From Pararhodobacter sp. SW119 (GTDB lineage: Bacteria; Pseudomonadota; Alphaproteobacteria; Rhodobacterales; Rhodobacteraceae), in contig NZ_JADDJF010000026.1 in NCBI RefSeq assembly GCF_017811755.1, forward strand, positions 1 through 44,784: a stretch of DNA of 44,784 nucleotides, read 5' to 3'. Positions 8,022 to 16,060 of this stretch are shown piece by piece (within the stretch, counting starts at the first letter, position 1; each line of letters begins with the position of its first letter). Under the pieces are notes generated by a model. That model was not told the DNA's origin. It searched no databases and saw nothing but the letters and a program-made list of their open reading frames with translations. A program made the translations under genes and the position numbers.

Positions 8022-8762
8022 ATGGCGATGGAACAGGAAGCAGGCGGGCCGGCGGCGCCGATCATGGTGCTGGTGCGGCCGCAGATGGGCGAGAACATCG
8101 GTGCGGCGGCGCGCGCCATGCTGAATTTCGGGCTGGACCGGATGCGGGTGGTCGCGCCGCGCGATGGCTGGCCAAACCCGAAGGCGGTGGCGATGGCCTC
8201 GGGCGCAGGAAGGGTGCTGGAGGGGGCGGGGCTCTTTGCCGACCTCGACACCGCGCTGGCCGATTGCGACCGGGTCTATGCGACGACGGCGCGCGGGCGC
8301 GAGCTGGTCAAGTCGGTCCTGACCCCCGAGGCGGCGATGGCCGAGGCGCAGGCGCTGTCGGCGGCCGGCGCGCGCGTCGCCGTGCTGTTCGGGCCCGAGC
8401 GCGCGGGGCTGGAGAACGACGATATCGTGCGCGCCAATGCCATCGTGACCGTCCCGGTGAACCCGGAATTCTATTCGCTGAACCTGGCGCAATGCGTGCT
8501 GCTGATGGCCTATGAATGGCAGCGCCAGCAAGGCGTGACGCCGGGTACTGGCCTGGTGCCCGAGCTTGCCAGTCAAGGAGATGTCGCGCGGTTGGGCGAT
8601 CACATGGAGGACCGGCTGGAGGCGGTAAAATTCTTCTTTCCGCCGGACAAGGCGCCGATGATGAAGCGCAACCTGCGAAACATGCTCACGCGCTGGTCGC
8701 TGACCCGTGCGGAGGTTCAGACCCTGCACGGAATCCTGCGACAACTGACCCGGCGGCCGTGA
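8022..8762 (+). CDS. TrmH/TrmJ-type SPOUT RNA methyltransferase
   Basis: The 246-residue product is a SpoU-class 2'-O-methyltransferase that uses SAM to methylate rRNA or tRNA. Motifs of the trefoil-knot fold are present: VLVRPQMGENIGAAARAM near the N-terminus, LFGPERAGLENDDI, and ITVPVNPEFYSLNLAQCVLLMAYEW near residues 145-170. The layout with a C-terminal helical extension matches TrmJ (tRNA position 32) more than TrmH, but the substrate is inferred. The start is uncertain between 8022 and 8028, and no strong ribosome site is seen. An upstream in-frame ATG at 7974 is less likely. Confidence 0.85.
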   Translation: MAMEQEAGGPAAPIMVLVRPQMGENIGAAARAMLNFGLDRMRVVAPRDGWPNPKAVAMASGAGRVLEGAGLFADLDTALADCDRVYATTARGRELVKSVLTPEAAMAEAQALSAAGARVAVLFGPERAGLENDDIVRANAIVTVPVNPEFYSLNLAQCVLLMAYEWQRQQGVTPGTGLVPELASQGDVARLGDHMEDRLEAVKFFFPPDKAPMMKRNLRNMLTRWSLTRAEVQTLHGILRQLTRRP

Positions 8763-8835
8763 CCCCTTTGCCGCCGATGCGCCCTTGATGCCGGCGGGGC
8801 GCGCCTCTAGCTTGCCGCGCGTGTAGGAGTGGACG

Positions 8836-9978
8836 ATGGCAAGACGCCCCATTTTCGAGGAAGTGACCGACAGCGCGCGCCCGGCCGAGGCGCCGCGGGT
8901 GACGATCGAGCGCCCGGCCGGCGCGCGGCGGGCGATCCGGGTCTGGCTGATGGTACTGTTCGCGCTGGTGGTGGCGATCATCGCCGTGGGCGGGCTGACG
9001 CGGCTGACCGGGTCGGGGCTGTCGATCACCGACTGGCGCCCGATCTCGGGCGCGATTCCGCCGCTGACGGCAGCGGACTGGGCGCGCGAATTCGACGCCT
9101 ATCGGCAGATCGACCAGTACCGGCTGCTCAACGAAGGCATGAGCCTGCGCGAATTCCAGGTCATCTTCTGGTGGGAATGGGGGCATCGGCAACTGGGCCG
9201 GCTGATCGGGCTGGTCTGGGCGGCGGGGTTTCTGTGGTTCTGGCTGCGGGGGCAGATCCCGCCGGGCTGGACAGGGCGGCTGCTGGGGCTGGGCGCGCTG
9301 GGGGGGCTGCAGGGCGCGATCGGCTGGTGGATGGTGGCCTCGGGCCTGGGCGAGGGGATGGTGGCGGTGGCCTCCTACCGGCTGGCGGTGCATCTGGGGC
9401 TGGCCTTTGTCATCCTGGGGCTGATCGCCTGGTACGTGATGCGGTTGGGCCGGTCGCAGGCGGCGCTGTTGCAGGCGGGCCGGGCGCGCGAGGGGCGGGC
9501 GTTCCGGATGTCCACGGGGCTGATGCATTTCGCCTTTCTGCAGATCCTGCTGGGCGCGCTGGTCGCCGGGATCGATGCCGGGCGCGGCTATACCGACTGG
9601 CCGCTGATGGCCGGCGGGATCTTTCCGCCGGGGATGTTCGAGCTGGAGCCGGTCTGGCGCAACTTCTTTGAGAATGACGGGCTGGTGCAGTTCATCCACC
9701 GGGTGTCGGGCTATCTGCTGGCGATCTTTGCCGTCGTCGTCTGGATGCGGGCGCGGCGGTCGGGCTTTGCCTCGGTCCGCGGGGCGTTCCATCTGATGCT
9801 GGCGGCGATGGCGGCGCAGATCGTGCTGGGGATCGTGACCGTGCTTTATGCCGCGCCCTGGCCGCTGGCGATCGCGCATCAGTTCCTGGCCGTCGTGCTG
9901 TGGGTGACGATCCTGCGCGCGCGCTTTCTGGCGGGCTATCCCGAGGGTGGGACGATCCGCGGCGGGCGCGCGGCATGA
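8836..9978 (+). CDS. ctaA: Heme A synthase
   Basis: The 380-residue integral membrane protein of the COX15/CtaA family oxidises the C8 methyl of heme O to the formyl of heme A for aa3-type cytochrome oxidase. About eight transmembrane helices are visible, starting at AIRVWLMVLFALVVAIIAVGG, with conserved pieces GGLTRLTGSGLSITDWRPISG, FWWEWGHRQLGRLIG and VQFIHRVSGYLLA, which carry heme-ligand histidines. TAGGAG lies 8 nt before the ATG. The end overlaps the following M32 peptidase gene by 4 nt (ATGA), indicating an operon. The rest of the oxidase-assembly genes are not here. Confidence 0.95.
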   Translation: MARRPIFEEVTDSARPAEAPRVTIERPAGARRAIRVWLMVLFALVVAIIAVGGLTRLTGSGLSITDWRPISGAIPPLTAADWAREFDAYRQIDQYRLLNEGMSLREFQVIFWWEWGHRQLGRLIGLVWAAGFLWFWLRGQIPPGWTGRLLGLGALGGLQGAIGWWMVASGLGEGMVAVASYRLAVHLGLAFVILGLIAWYVMRLGRSQAALLQAGRAREGRAFRMSTGLMHFAFLQILLGALVAGIDAGRGYTDWPLMAGGIFPPGMFELEPVWRNFFENDGLVQFIHRVSGYLLAIFAVVVWMRARRSGFASVRGAFHLMLAAMAAQIVLGIVTVLYAAPWPLAIAHQFLAVVLWVTILRARFLAGYPEGGTIRGGRAA

Positions 9979-11447
9979 CGGCTTATGAACGGCTGATCGA
10001 GCACGACCGCCAGACCCAGGCGCTGGCGCAGGTGATGGGCCGGCTGCGCTGGGACCAGGAGGTGATGATGCCGCGCGGCGCGGGCGCGCAGCGGGCCGAG
10101 GAAATGGCGGCGTTGGAGGCGGTGCTGCACGCCCGCGCCGCGGACCCGCGGATCGGCGAGTGGCTGGAGGCGGCGGCGCCGGGCGACGATGTGGCGGCGG
10201 CCAAGCTGCGCGAAATCCGGCGTGAGTATGACCGCCGCACGCGCGTGCCGGTGGCGCTGGCCACCGAGATCGCGCGCAGCGTGTCGCTGTCGCATGGCAC
10301 CTGGGCCGAGGCGCGGGCGCGCGAGGATGTCGCGCATTTCCTGCCGATGCTGGAGCGCATCGTCGCGCTGCGGCGCGAGGAGGCGGCGGCGTTGGCGCAG
10401 GGCGGCGCGCGCTACGACGCGCTGCTGGACGAATACGAGCCGGGCGCGACCGGCGCGGGGATTGCGGCGATGTTCGACCGGATGCGGCCGCGGCTGCGCG
10501 CGCTGCGCGACCGGGTGCTGGGCGTGGCCGACGCGCCGGCGCCGCTGCTGGGCGAGTTCGAGCGCGCGGCGCAGTTGCGTCTGGCGCGCCAGCTGGCCGA
10601 GGCCTTCGGCTACGATTTTCAGCGCGGGCGGCTGGATCTGGCGGTGCATCCGTTCTCCTCGGGGTCGGGCGACGATGTGCGCATCAGCACCCGCGTGGCC
10701 GAGGACGACCCGTTCAACTGCTTCTATTCGACGATCCACGAGGTCGGCCACGCCGCCTACGAGCAGAACGTCGATCCGGCCTATGCGCTGGGGCCGCTGG
10801 GACGGGGCGCGTCGATGGGCGTGCACGAAAGCCAGTCGCGGCTTTACGAGAACCAGATCGGCCGGTCGCGCGCGTTCTGCGGCTGGCTTTTCGAGCGGAT
10901 CCGCGCGGAGTTCGGCGATTGCGGGATCGAGGGGACCGAGGCGTTCTATGCCACGGTCAACCGGCTGGCCGGCGGCCATATCCGCACCGAGGCCGACGAG
11001 GTGCAGTACAACCTGCACATCATGCTGCGCTTCGATCTGGAGCGCGCGCTGATCGCCGGCGATCTGGCCGTCGCGGAGCTGGAGGGGGCCTGGAACGAGC
11101 GGTTCCGGGCGGATTTCGGCTATCCGGTCGACCGGCCGTCGCACGGGGTGCTGCAGGATGTGCACTGGGCGGTCGGGCTCTTCGGCTACTTCCCGACCTA
11201 CACGCTGGGCAATGTCTATGCGGGCTGCCTGATGCAGGCGATGCGGGCCGATCTGCCGGACCTCGACACGGCGCTGGAGCGGGGCGACCCCGGCCCGGCG
11301 ACCGGCTGGCTGCGGGAACGGGTGCAGGTCCACGGCGCGCGTTTCGAGCCGACCGAGACCGTCGCGCGGGCCTGCGGTTTCGCGCCGCACGAGGGGCCGC
11401 TTCTGGACTATCTGGACGCCAAGTTCGCCGCGATCTACCGGCTTTGA
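9975..11447 (+). CDS. M32 family carboxypeptidase
   Basis: The 490-residue metallocarboxypeptidase is related to Thermus/Pyrococcus carboxypeptidase. The zinc site is plain: STIHEVGHAAYEQN (HExxH, about residues 255-259), with the downstream Glu in SMGVHESQSRLYENQIGRS. Other family blocks include DVRISTRVAEDDP, GGHIRTEADEVQYNLHIMLRF and the C-terminal DVHWAVGLFGYFPTYTLGN. It removes C-terminal residues from cytosolic peptides with broad specificity. The ATG at 9975 overlaps the ctaA stop codon and is preferred to an in-frame ATG at 9900 inside ctaA. Confidence 0.95.
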   Translation: MTAYERLIEHDRQTQALAQVMGRLRWDQEVMMPRGAGAQRAEEMAALEAVLHARAADPRIGEWLEAAAPGDDVAAAKLREIRREYDRRTRVPVALATEIARSVSLSHGTWAEARAREDVAHFLPMLERIVALRREEAAALAQGGARYDALLDEYEPGATGAGIAAMFDRMRPRLRALRDRVLGVADAPAPLLGEFERAAQLRLARQLAEAFGYDFQRGRLDLAVHPFSSGSGDDVRISTRVAEDDPFNCFYSTIHEVGHAAYEQNVDPAYALGPLGRGASMGVHESQSRLYENQIGRSRAFCGWLFERIRAEFGDCGIEGTEAFYATVNRLAGGHIRTEADEVQYNLHIMLRFDLERALIAGDLAVAELEGAWNERFRADFGYPVDRPSHGVLQDVHWAVGLFGYFPTYTLGNVYAGCLMQAMRADLPDLDTALERGDPGPATGWLRERVQVHGARFEPTETVARACGFAPHEGPLLDYLDAKFAAIYRL

Positions 11448-11455
11448 GAGGGGTC

Positions 11456-11758
11456 ATGTCGCCCGAGTTCCAGATCCTGATCATCAACGCGACGTGCCTT
11501 GCCATCGGCTATTTCGGCATCTACCCGGCGCTGGCGCGGAAATCGCTGGTGGCGGTTGGGCTGGGCGATCTGGTGGTCTCGGGGGTGGCGCTGGGAACGG
11601 CGGGGGCGCTGTTCTGGGGCGCGGGGGCCGAGTTCCGGCTGATCGGGCTTTCGGTCAACTGGTTCGTCTTCGCGCTGACCACGCTGATCGCGATGGGGCT
11701 GCCGCTGTTCCTGTGGTTCGCGCGCCGGCACGGACTAGGGCCGGGGGACGATAAGTGA
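11456..11758 (+). CDS. Small three-helix membrane protein, unknown
   Basis: This 100-residue protein has three hydrophobic segments: about 5-25 (ILIINATCLAIGYFGIYPAL), 33-54 (VAVGLGDLVVSGVALGTAGALF) and 66-88 (LSVNWFVFALTTLIAMGLPLFLW). It ends with a short polar tail. The start lies 8 nt after the M32 peptidase stop, with GAGAGGGG overlapping that junction, so it belongs to the ctaA-M32 operon. I do not recognise a named family. The gene is followed 29 nt later by the palindrome of element D. Confidence 0.75.
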   Translation: MSPEFQILIINATCLAIGYFGIYPALARKSLVAVGLGDLVVSGVALGTAGALFWGAGAEFRLIGLSVNWFVFALTTLIAMGLPLFLWFARRHGLGPGDDK

Positions 11759-11787
11759 CGCGATTATTCTGGCTAGACGGCAAAGGT

Positions 11788-11861
11788 GTCCACGCGTGGA
11801 CGGTTGCGCATGGCATTGATTTCCATTGATTATTTCCGGAAATTAACCGCTATGAAACTTC
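11788..11861 (+). repeat. Intergenic element copy D
   Basis: The palindrome GTCCACGCGTGGAC (11788-11801) has its centre 17 nt before GGCATTG (11812-11818); 22 nt follow, then AATTAACC (11841-11848), GCTAT and GAAACTT (11854-11860). All spacings equal those of copies A, B and C. In this copy the position corresponding to ACG/AAG before AAACTT is ATG, and it opens a 12-codon reading frame. Confidence 0.8.
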
Positions 11862-11890
11862 TGGCCTTGGCGGTTCTCATTGCCGTCTGA
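11852..11890 (+). pseudogene. Possible decayed small lipoprotein
   Basis: ATGAAACTTCTGGCC opens a frame reading MKLLALAVLIAV, then TGA at 11888. Without that stop the frame would continue LACGPVGG, completing a lipobox of the small Rhodobacteraceae lipoprotein type. Either this is a lipoprotein gene killed by a point mutation or the similarity is chance. The remaining 11891-11950 shows nothing else. Confidence 0.25.
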
Positions 11891-11950
11891 TTGGCATGTG
11901 GTCCTGTGGGCGGGCCGCGCCGAGGAGGGCGCGGCGGCGCGACCGGCGCC

Positions 11951-12271
11951 TCAGGTCGGCTGCAAGAACGGCGCGGGTGTCAGGAGCGTGTTGACCTGAC
12001 TGACCAGGTAGCCGGATTCGGCGCTTTTCTTCAGGTATGCCGCCCAGTCGGGGTCCGCGGCCATGGCTGCGCGTTTCGCGGCCCTGTCGGCGGCATCGTC
12101 GTAGGCCCAGACATGGACATACGAATTCACGTCGCCGGTTTCGACCCGTCCGTAGAGGACCGGCGCGCCGAGATGGCGCAACTGGACGGGCCACCCGTGG
12201 TCCTCGTAGAGCTTCATTTGCCGGGCGATCGTGCCGGGGCGGCAGGTGTAGGTTCGGTGGTCGTAGAGCAT
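11951..12271 (-). CDS. NIPSNAP family protein
   Basis: The 106-residue product is a dimeric alpha/beta-barrel (ferredoxin-like) protein of the NIPSNAP family. It starts MLYDHRTYTCRPGTIARQMKLYEDHG and contains the typical ending of the first half, SYVHVWAYDDAADRAAKRAAMAAD, followed by DWAAYLKK. The molecular function is unknown for most bacterial members. The ATG at 12271 is used because the family begins with this strand and AAGGGA lies about 11 nt upstream; the open frame extends to 12373 without similarity. It lies downstream of the SDR gene on the same strand. Confidence 0.85.
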   Translation of the reverse strand: MLYDHRTYTCRPGTIARQMKLYEDHGWPVQLRHLGAPVLYGRVETGDVNSYVHVWAYDDAADRAAKRAAMAADPDWAAYLKKSAESGYLVSQVNTLLTPAPFLQPT

Positions 12272-12437
12272 GGAGCCGGATTTCCCTTGCTTGTAGTGGC
12301 GTCTGCGCGGGCCATCTTCCTGATCGCACGTCGGGCGGGCGAGCGCCAGCGCGCCGGAGGAAGTCGACGCCACCGGACCAGCCGGCGGACCCCGTGCCCT
12401 ATCGCACGTCCTGCCGGGGAAGCGGCGGCCCGTCGGG

Positions 12438-13109
12438 TCAGTTCACCGGCATGAGGTGAACTTCGCGCACCTCTGCCCGCGGGTCCTGGCTCAGGGCGAA
12501 CATCACCGCCGCCGCCACGTCCTCGGGCTGCAGCTTGTCGGGCTTGGCCTCGTCGAAGAAGGGGGTGTCGACCATACCCGGCGAGATGACGGTGCAGCGG
12601 CCGCCCCATTCGCGCATTTCTTCGGACATGTTTCCGCCGTAGCCGTGCACGAACCACTTGGTGGCGCCGTAGATCGAGCCCTTGATGTGCCGCCGTCCCG
12701 CTGCGGAGCCGGTCAGCAAGAGGTGACCCCGGGTCTTGCGCAGTTCCGGCAGCGCGGCCTTTGCGGTATGCAGGACGCCCATCACGTTCGCGTCCACCAC
12801 CTGGCGCCATTCCTGCGGGTCGCCGTTTTCGGTGCCGGGCCGGGTGATGCCCTGACCGGCATTGGCGAAAGCCGCGTGCAACGCGCCGAACTGCGCGACC
12901 GCCTTGGCGACCGCGGCCTCCATCGCGGCAAAGTCGGCGACGTCCCCCGGCAGTACGATCGCGGCGTCGCCCAGGTCCTCGGCAAGGGCCTCGAGCTTGG
13001 CGGTCGAGCGCGCGACCAGCGCCACGTTCCAGCCCGCGGCCACAGCCGCCCGCGCCGTTGCCGCGCCGATACCCGACGACGCGCCGGTGATGAGAAGCGT
13101 TTGAGCCAT
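12438..13109 (-). CDS. Short-chain dehydrogenase/reductase
   Basis: The 223-residue classical SDR has a Rossmann fold. The cofactor motif TGASSGIG (about residues 7-14), the NAG motif in AFANAGQG, the catalytic Ser in LLTGSAAG and YxxxK in YGATK are all present. The ARSTAKLEAL segment after strand 2 fits an NADP-preferring enzyme. It ends with EVHLMPVN, like the YdfG/3-hydroxy acid dehydrogenase-like group. AGGGAG lies 7 nt before the ATG. Substrate is unknown. It is followed 166 nt later by the NIPSNAP gene in the same direction. Confidence 0.88.
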   Translation of the reverse strand: MAQTLLITGASSGIGAATARAAVAAGWNVALVARSTAKLEALAEDLGDAAIVLPGDVADFAAMEAAVAKAVAQFGALHAAFANAGQGITRPGTENGDPQEWRQVVDANVMGVLHTAKAALPELRKTRGHLLLTGSAAGRRHIKGSIYGATKWFVHGYGGNMSEEMREWGGRCTVISPGMVDTPFFDEAKPDKLQPEDVAAAVMFALSQDPRAEVREVHLMPVN

Positions 13110-13224
13110 TCGTGTTCTCCCTTTCATGGGTTTCCCCTTCAGGTGGGGCGCGCGCGTTGCGAGGCAAACGGTTGCCGCAGTCGGTGTCCGGGCGAGCGGT
13201 GCTGGTTCTGCGCCCTCCGCCTCG

Positions 13225-13809
13225 TCATGGCGACGCGGTCGCGCGCTGCCGTCGTGCCTCCCTCGCGTGCCAGCGCGCGTCGAGGACCTTGGCGGCGCGC
13301 TGCCAGTCGTAGGCGGTGTCCTCCCTGACCGGCGACCAGAAGAGCCTGCCGCCCATCCGCCAGGGGTCCAGCACGACGCCGTCGTGCAGGCCGTCCCCCT
13401 TTCGGCTGATGACGGCGGTGCTGTGCTCGATCCGGAACGGGCGGTCGGGGGAGATCGCGCGGTGCAGGACGAGCGTCCTGAAGTTTTCCTCCAGCAGGCG
13501 GGCCTCGATATCCTCGGCCCAGTGGTAGCAGAGGCCGCGCTCCCGCAGCCCGAGGTTGATCTTGGCGTTGTGGATCAGCGGCGGATCGGTGATGCGATAT
13601 TCGCGCGCGAGCTGCCGGCTGTAGCTGAAGGCGATGCGCGCGGCGCGCTCGGCCTCCTCGGGGTCGACGCCGGGGCCGAGGGCGAGGATCGCGTCGGAAA
13701 GCGCGACGACCTCGCGCCGGTCCGGGGCAGGGGGTTCCTGCGGCGACGACGCCGCGCAGGCGCAAAGCGACAGGATCGCCAGAAGCCAGAACAGGCGGGA
13801 TATGCCCAT
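13225..13809 (-). CDS. Putative lipoprotein, unknown family
   Basis: The 194-residue product has a lipoprotein signal (MGISRLFWLLAILSLCACAAS; lipobox LCAC). The mature part has no motif I recognise, but contains a compact globular-looking region with LCYHWAEDIEARL, HRAISPDRPFRIEHSTAVISRKGDGLHDGVVLDPWRMGG (written here in full only to its key residues: two His and the LDPWR turn) and WSPVREDTAYDW. The YHW...EHS...DPWR pattern is reminiscent of transglutaminase-like or NlpC-like folds, a weak suggestion only. The start at 13809 has GGGG 6 nt upstream; 13821 is possible. Confidence 0.7.
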   Translation of the reverse strand: MGISRLFWLLAILSLCACAASSPQEPPAPDRREVVALSDAILALGPGVDPEEAERAARIAFSYSRQLAREYRITDPPLIHNAKINLGLRERGLCYHWAEDIEARLLEENFRTLVLHRAISPDRPFRIEHSTAVISRKGDGLHDGVVLDPWRMGGRLFWSPVREDTAYDWQRAAKVLDARWHAREARRQRATASP

Positions 13810-14126
13810 GTCGATCCCCATCGCCGTCAAGTGCCACGCACCCCCAATGCCCCCGGTGCTAGCTTGCTGCACCGGCCGTGTCGAGTGGCCGGTCGGTGCC
13901 CGATGGCGTGTTCAGCGTCCCGGTCCGTGGTCCTGACCTGAAGCTCGCCACCGGTGGCGGCGCGGAAGGGCACTGGCAACCGCCTGGGCGCGGTGGCCGG
14001 GAACGCCACCTGCGTTCTCGGTGGACTTCCGCCGACACGGTTCTGTGACCGCCGCGCCCATGCCATTGCCCTGGCACTTCGGGTTACAGCCCGCGCCATG
14101 TAACGGACGCTTCACCGGAGAGATCG

Positions 14127-14684
14127 ATGCCGTCAAACGGCCCAAACCCCACGCGCAGGGGCTTCCTTCTTGCGGCCTCGGCCGGACTGATCGGCGCGAG
14201 TTGCCTTGGCGCCACGCCGGCGGCCGCCATCCCGTTCCTGCGCCGCGACCCGCCCGCCGGGGAACGCCGTCTGTTGATGGTGCACCAGCGTACCGGCGAG
14301 GTCTTCAACGAGGTCTATCGCAACGACGACGGGTATCATGCGGCCGCGCTGGAGCAGTTTGCGCTGTTCGCCCGGGACCTGCGTGCCGGGGTGGCGGGCG
14401 ACATGGATCCACGGCTGCTGGACCTGGTTGCCGATCTTCAGTCCCTTGCCGGGGCAGAGGAGCCGCTGATCCTCACGCACGGGTTCCGGACCGCGGACAC
14501 GAACCGGCGCTTGCGCAATGGCGCGCGGAACTCGTTGCATATGGCGGGGCGCGCGCTCGACATCGCGCATCCGCGCCTGAGCGCCAGCGCGCTCCACCAG
14601 CACGCCCTGACACTCGCCCACGGTGGGCTGGGGCGGTATCGGCGCTTCATCCATGTGGACACGGGACCGACCCGGCGCTGGTGA
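14127..14684 (+). CDS. Tat-exported DUF882 / M15-like peptidase
   Basis: The 185-residue product has a twin-arginine signal (TRRGFLLAASAG...) ending near AAA at about residue 34. The mature domain belongs to DUF882 (YcbK-like), related to M15 zinc peptidases that act on peptidoglycan. The zinc site is visible as NSLHMAGRALDI (His, Asp) and FIHVDTG (His). It probably folds in the cytoplasm and is exported to trim or bind murein. GGAGA lies 4 nt before the ATG. The 317 nt upstream back to the lipoprotein start (13810-14126) shows no further gene. Confidence 0.85.
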   Translation: MPSNGPNPTRRGFLLAASAGLIGASCLGATPAAAIPFLRRDPPAGERRLLMVHQRTGEVFNEVYRNDDGYHAAALEQFALFARDLRAGVAGDMDPRLLDLVADLQSLAGAEEPLILTHGFRTADTNRRLRNGARNSLHMAGRALDIAHPRLSASALHQHALTLAHGGLGRYRRFIHVDTGPTRRW

Positions 14685-14722
14685 CGGGCGGGATACAGTA
14701 GCGGGGACGGTGTCGGGTCCTG

Positions 14723-15895
14723 TTACAGCGGCTTCTGGAGCAGCGCGACCAGCGCCCCGGCGCCCAGCACGGCCGCGGCGGCCAGCAGGCTGATGCCGAT
14801 GCTGCCCGAGATGTCGCCGAGGAGGCCCGCCGCCCAGGGTCCGACCGTCTGGGCGCAGGCGAAAACCACGGTGAAGAGGCTGATGTTGCGCGCCCAGGCG
14901 GCCGGCGGCAGGTTGCGGCGCGTGAAGTTCGTCACCGCGCCCGGGGCCATGAAGACCGATCCGCCAAAGACCGTCGCCGACACGATCAACCCCACCGGAC
15001 CCGGCCAGAGCACCGGCAACGCCGAGCCGACCGCGATGCCGGCCAGTACCAGCGCCAGCGGCACCCCGCCGTCCTGACGCGCGAAAACCCCGCGCCAGAG
15101 CAGTGGCGACAAGGTGATGCAGGCCCCCAGCAGCACCCAGACCAACGCCACCTGCAGCACCGGCACCGCCCGCTCGGCCATCCAGGCCGAGAGGAACGTC
15201 AGATAGACGATATAGCCCAGACCGAAGGAGGCGTAGCCGGCGAGTTCCGGCAGCATGCGCCGCAAGGGGATATCGGCGCCGGCGCGATGGGGCAGCGACG
15301 CGGGCTCGGCCGCGCGCGCGGCCCAGAGGGCCAGCGGCAGGCAGGCGAGGCTCAGCCCGCCGACGAGGATCCAGGCCCAGGGCCAGGCGGCGACGCCCTG
15401 AATGGCAATCAATGCCGGCAGGGTCGCCCCCGACAGCACGATTGCCATGCCGCCGCCCGAGCCGAAGAGAATCGCGATGCCGAGCGCGTTGTGGCGCGGA
15501 TTGTCGGCGAAAAGCCGCGCCGCCAGCGTCCCCGCGGTGGAGAAGGACAGCGCCCCCGCCACGCCGGTGAGGAACCGCCACAGGCTCTGCCACCACAGAT
15601 CCGGTACGAGACCGGTCGCCACCAGCGACAGCGCCGTCGCCACCAGCCCCCAGGCGAAGAGCCGGCCGGCATCGACCCAGCGCAGCAGCATGAGCGTGGC
15701 CACCGCGCCCAGCAGATAGCCCATCGCGTTCGCGGTGTTCAGCCAGCCGGCCTGTGCATAGCTCCAGCCAAGATCGTCGCGCATCGCGGGCAGGATCAGC
15801 CCGTACGCGAACCGCCCGAAGCCGTTCGTCACCAGCACACCCAGCGCCAGCCCGGTCAGCACGAGCCAGGGGTTCGGCATGGCGCGCGGGGTCAT
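14723..15895 (-). CDS. MFS transporter (YbfB-like)
   Basis: The 390-residue inner-membrane carrier has 12 hydrophobic helices. It begins WLVLTGLALGVLVTNGFGRFAYGLILPAMRDDLGWSYAQAG (key residues GFGRFAY and the D-LGWS turn), which is characteristic of the YbfB family of the major facilitator superfamily. A typical cytosolic loop (LLRWVDAGR) follows helix 2. Substrate is unknown. Starts at 15895 (ATG), 15901 (TTG) or 15880 (ATG) are all possible because no clear ribosome site is present. It converges with the DUF882 gene, 38 nt apart. Confidence 0.85.
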   Translation of the reverse strand: MTPRAMPNPWLVLTGLALGVLVTNGFGRFAYGLILPAMRDDLGWSYAQAGWLNTANAMGYLLGAVATLMLLRWVDAGRLFAWGLVATALSLVATGLVPDLWWQSLWRFLTGVAGALSFSTAGTLAARLFADNPRHNALGIAILFGSGGGMAIVLSGATLPALIAIQGVAAWPWAWILVGGLSLACLPLALWAARAAEPASLPHRAGADIPLRRMLPELAGYASFGLGYIVYLTFLSAWMAERAVPVLQVALVWVLLGACITLSPLLWRGVFARQDGGVPLALVLAGIAVGSALPVLWPGPVGLIVSATVFGGSVFMAPGAVTNFTRRNLPPAAWARNISLFTVVFACAQTVGPWAAGLLGDISGSIGISLLAAAAVLGAGALVALLQKPL

Positions 15896-16060
15896 GGGCA
15901 ACGGTGTCTCAGCGGTCGATCGAGCGTCATGACCCTGCCTTTAGCAGCTTCGGCCTTTGGCTGGGAATGGCTTGCCGCTGGCGACGTTCCCGCGCGCCCA
16001 TGACGGGGGGCAGGCGCGCGCGGGTAATTTGGTGAGGTGCCGAAGGTCGACGGCGACCTG

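Noticed and set aside
6440-8251. 603-codon minus-strand open frame
   Set aside because: Antisense to the P450, with low-complexity Arg/Pro-rich translation and no motif.
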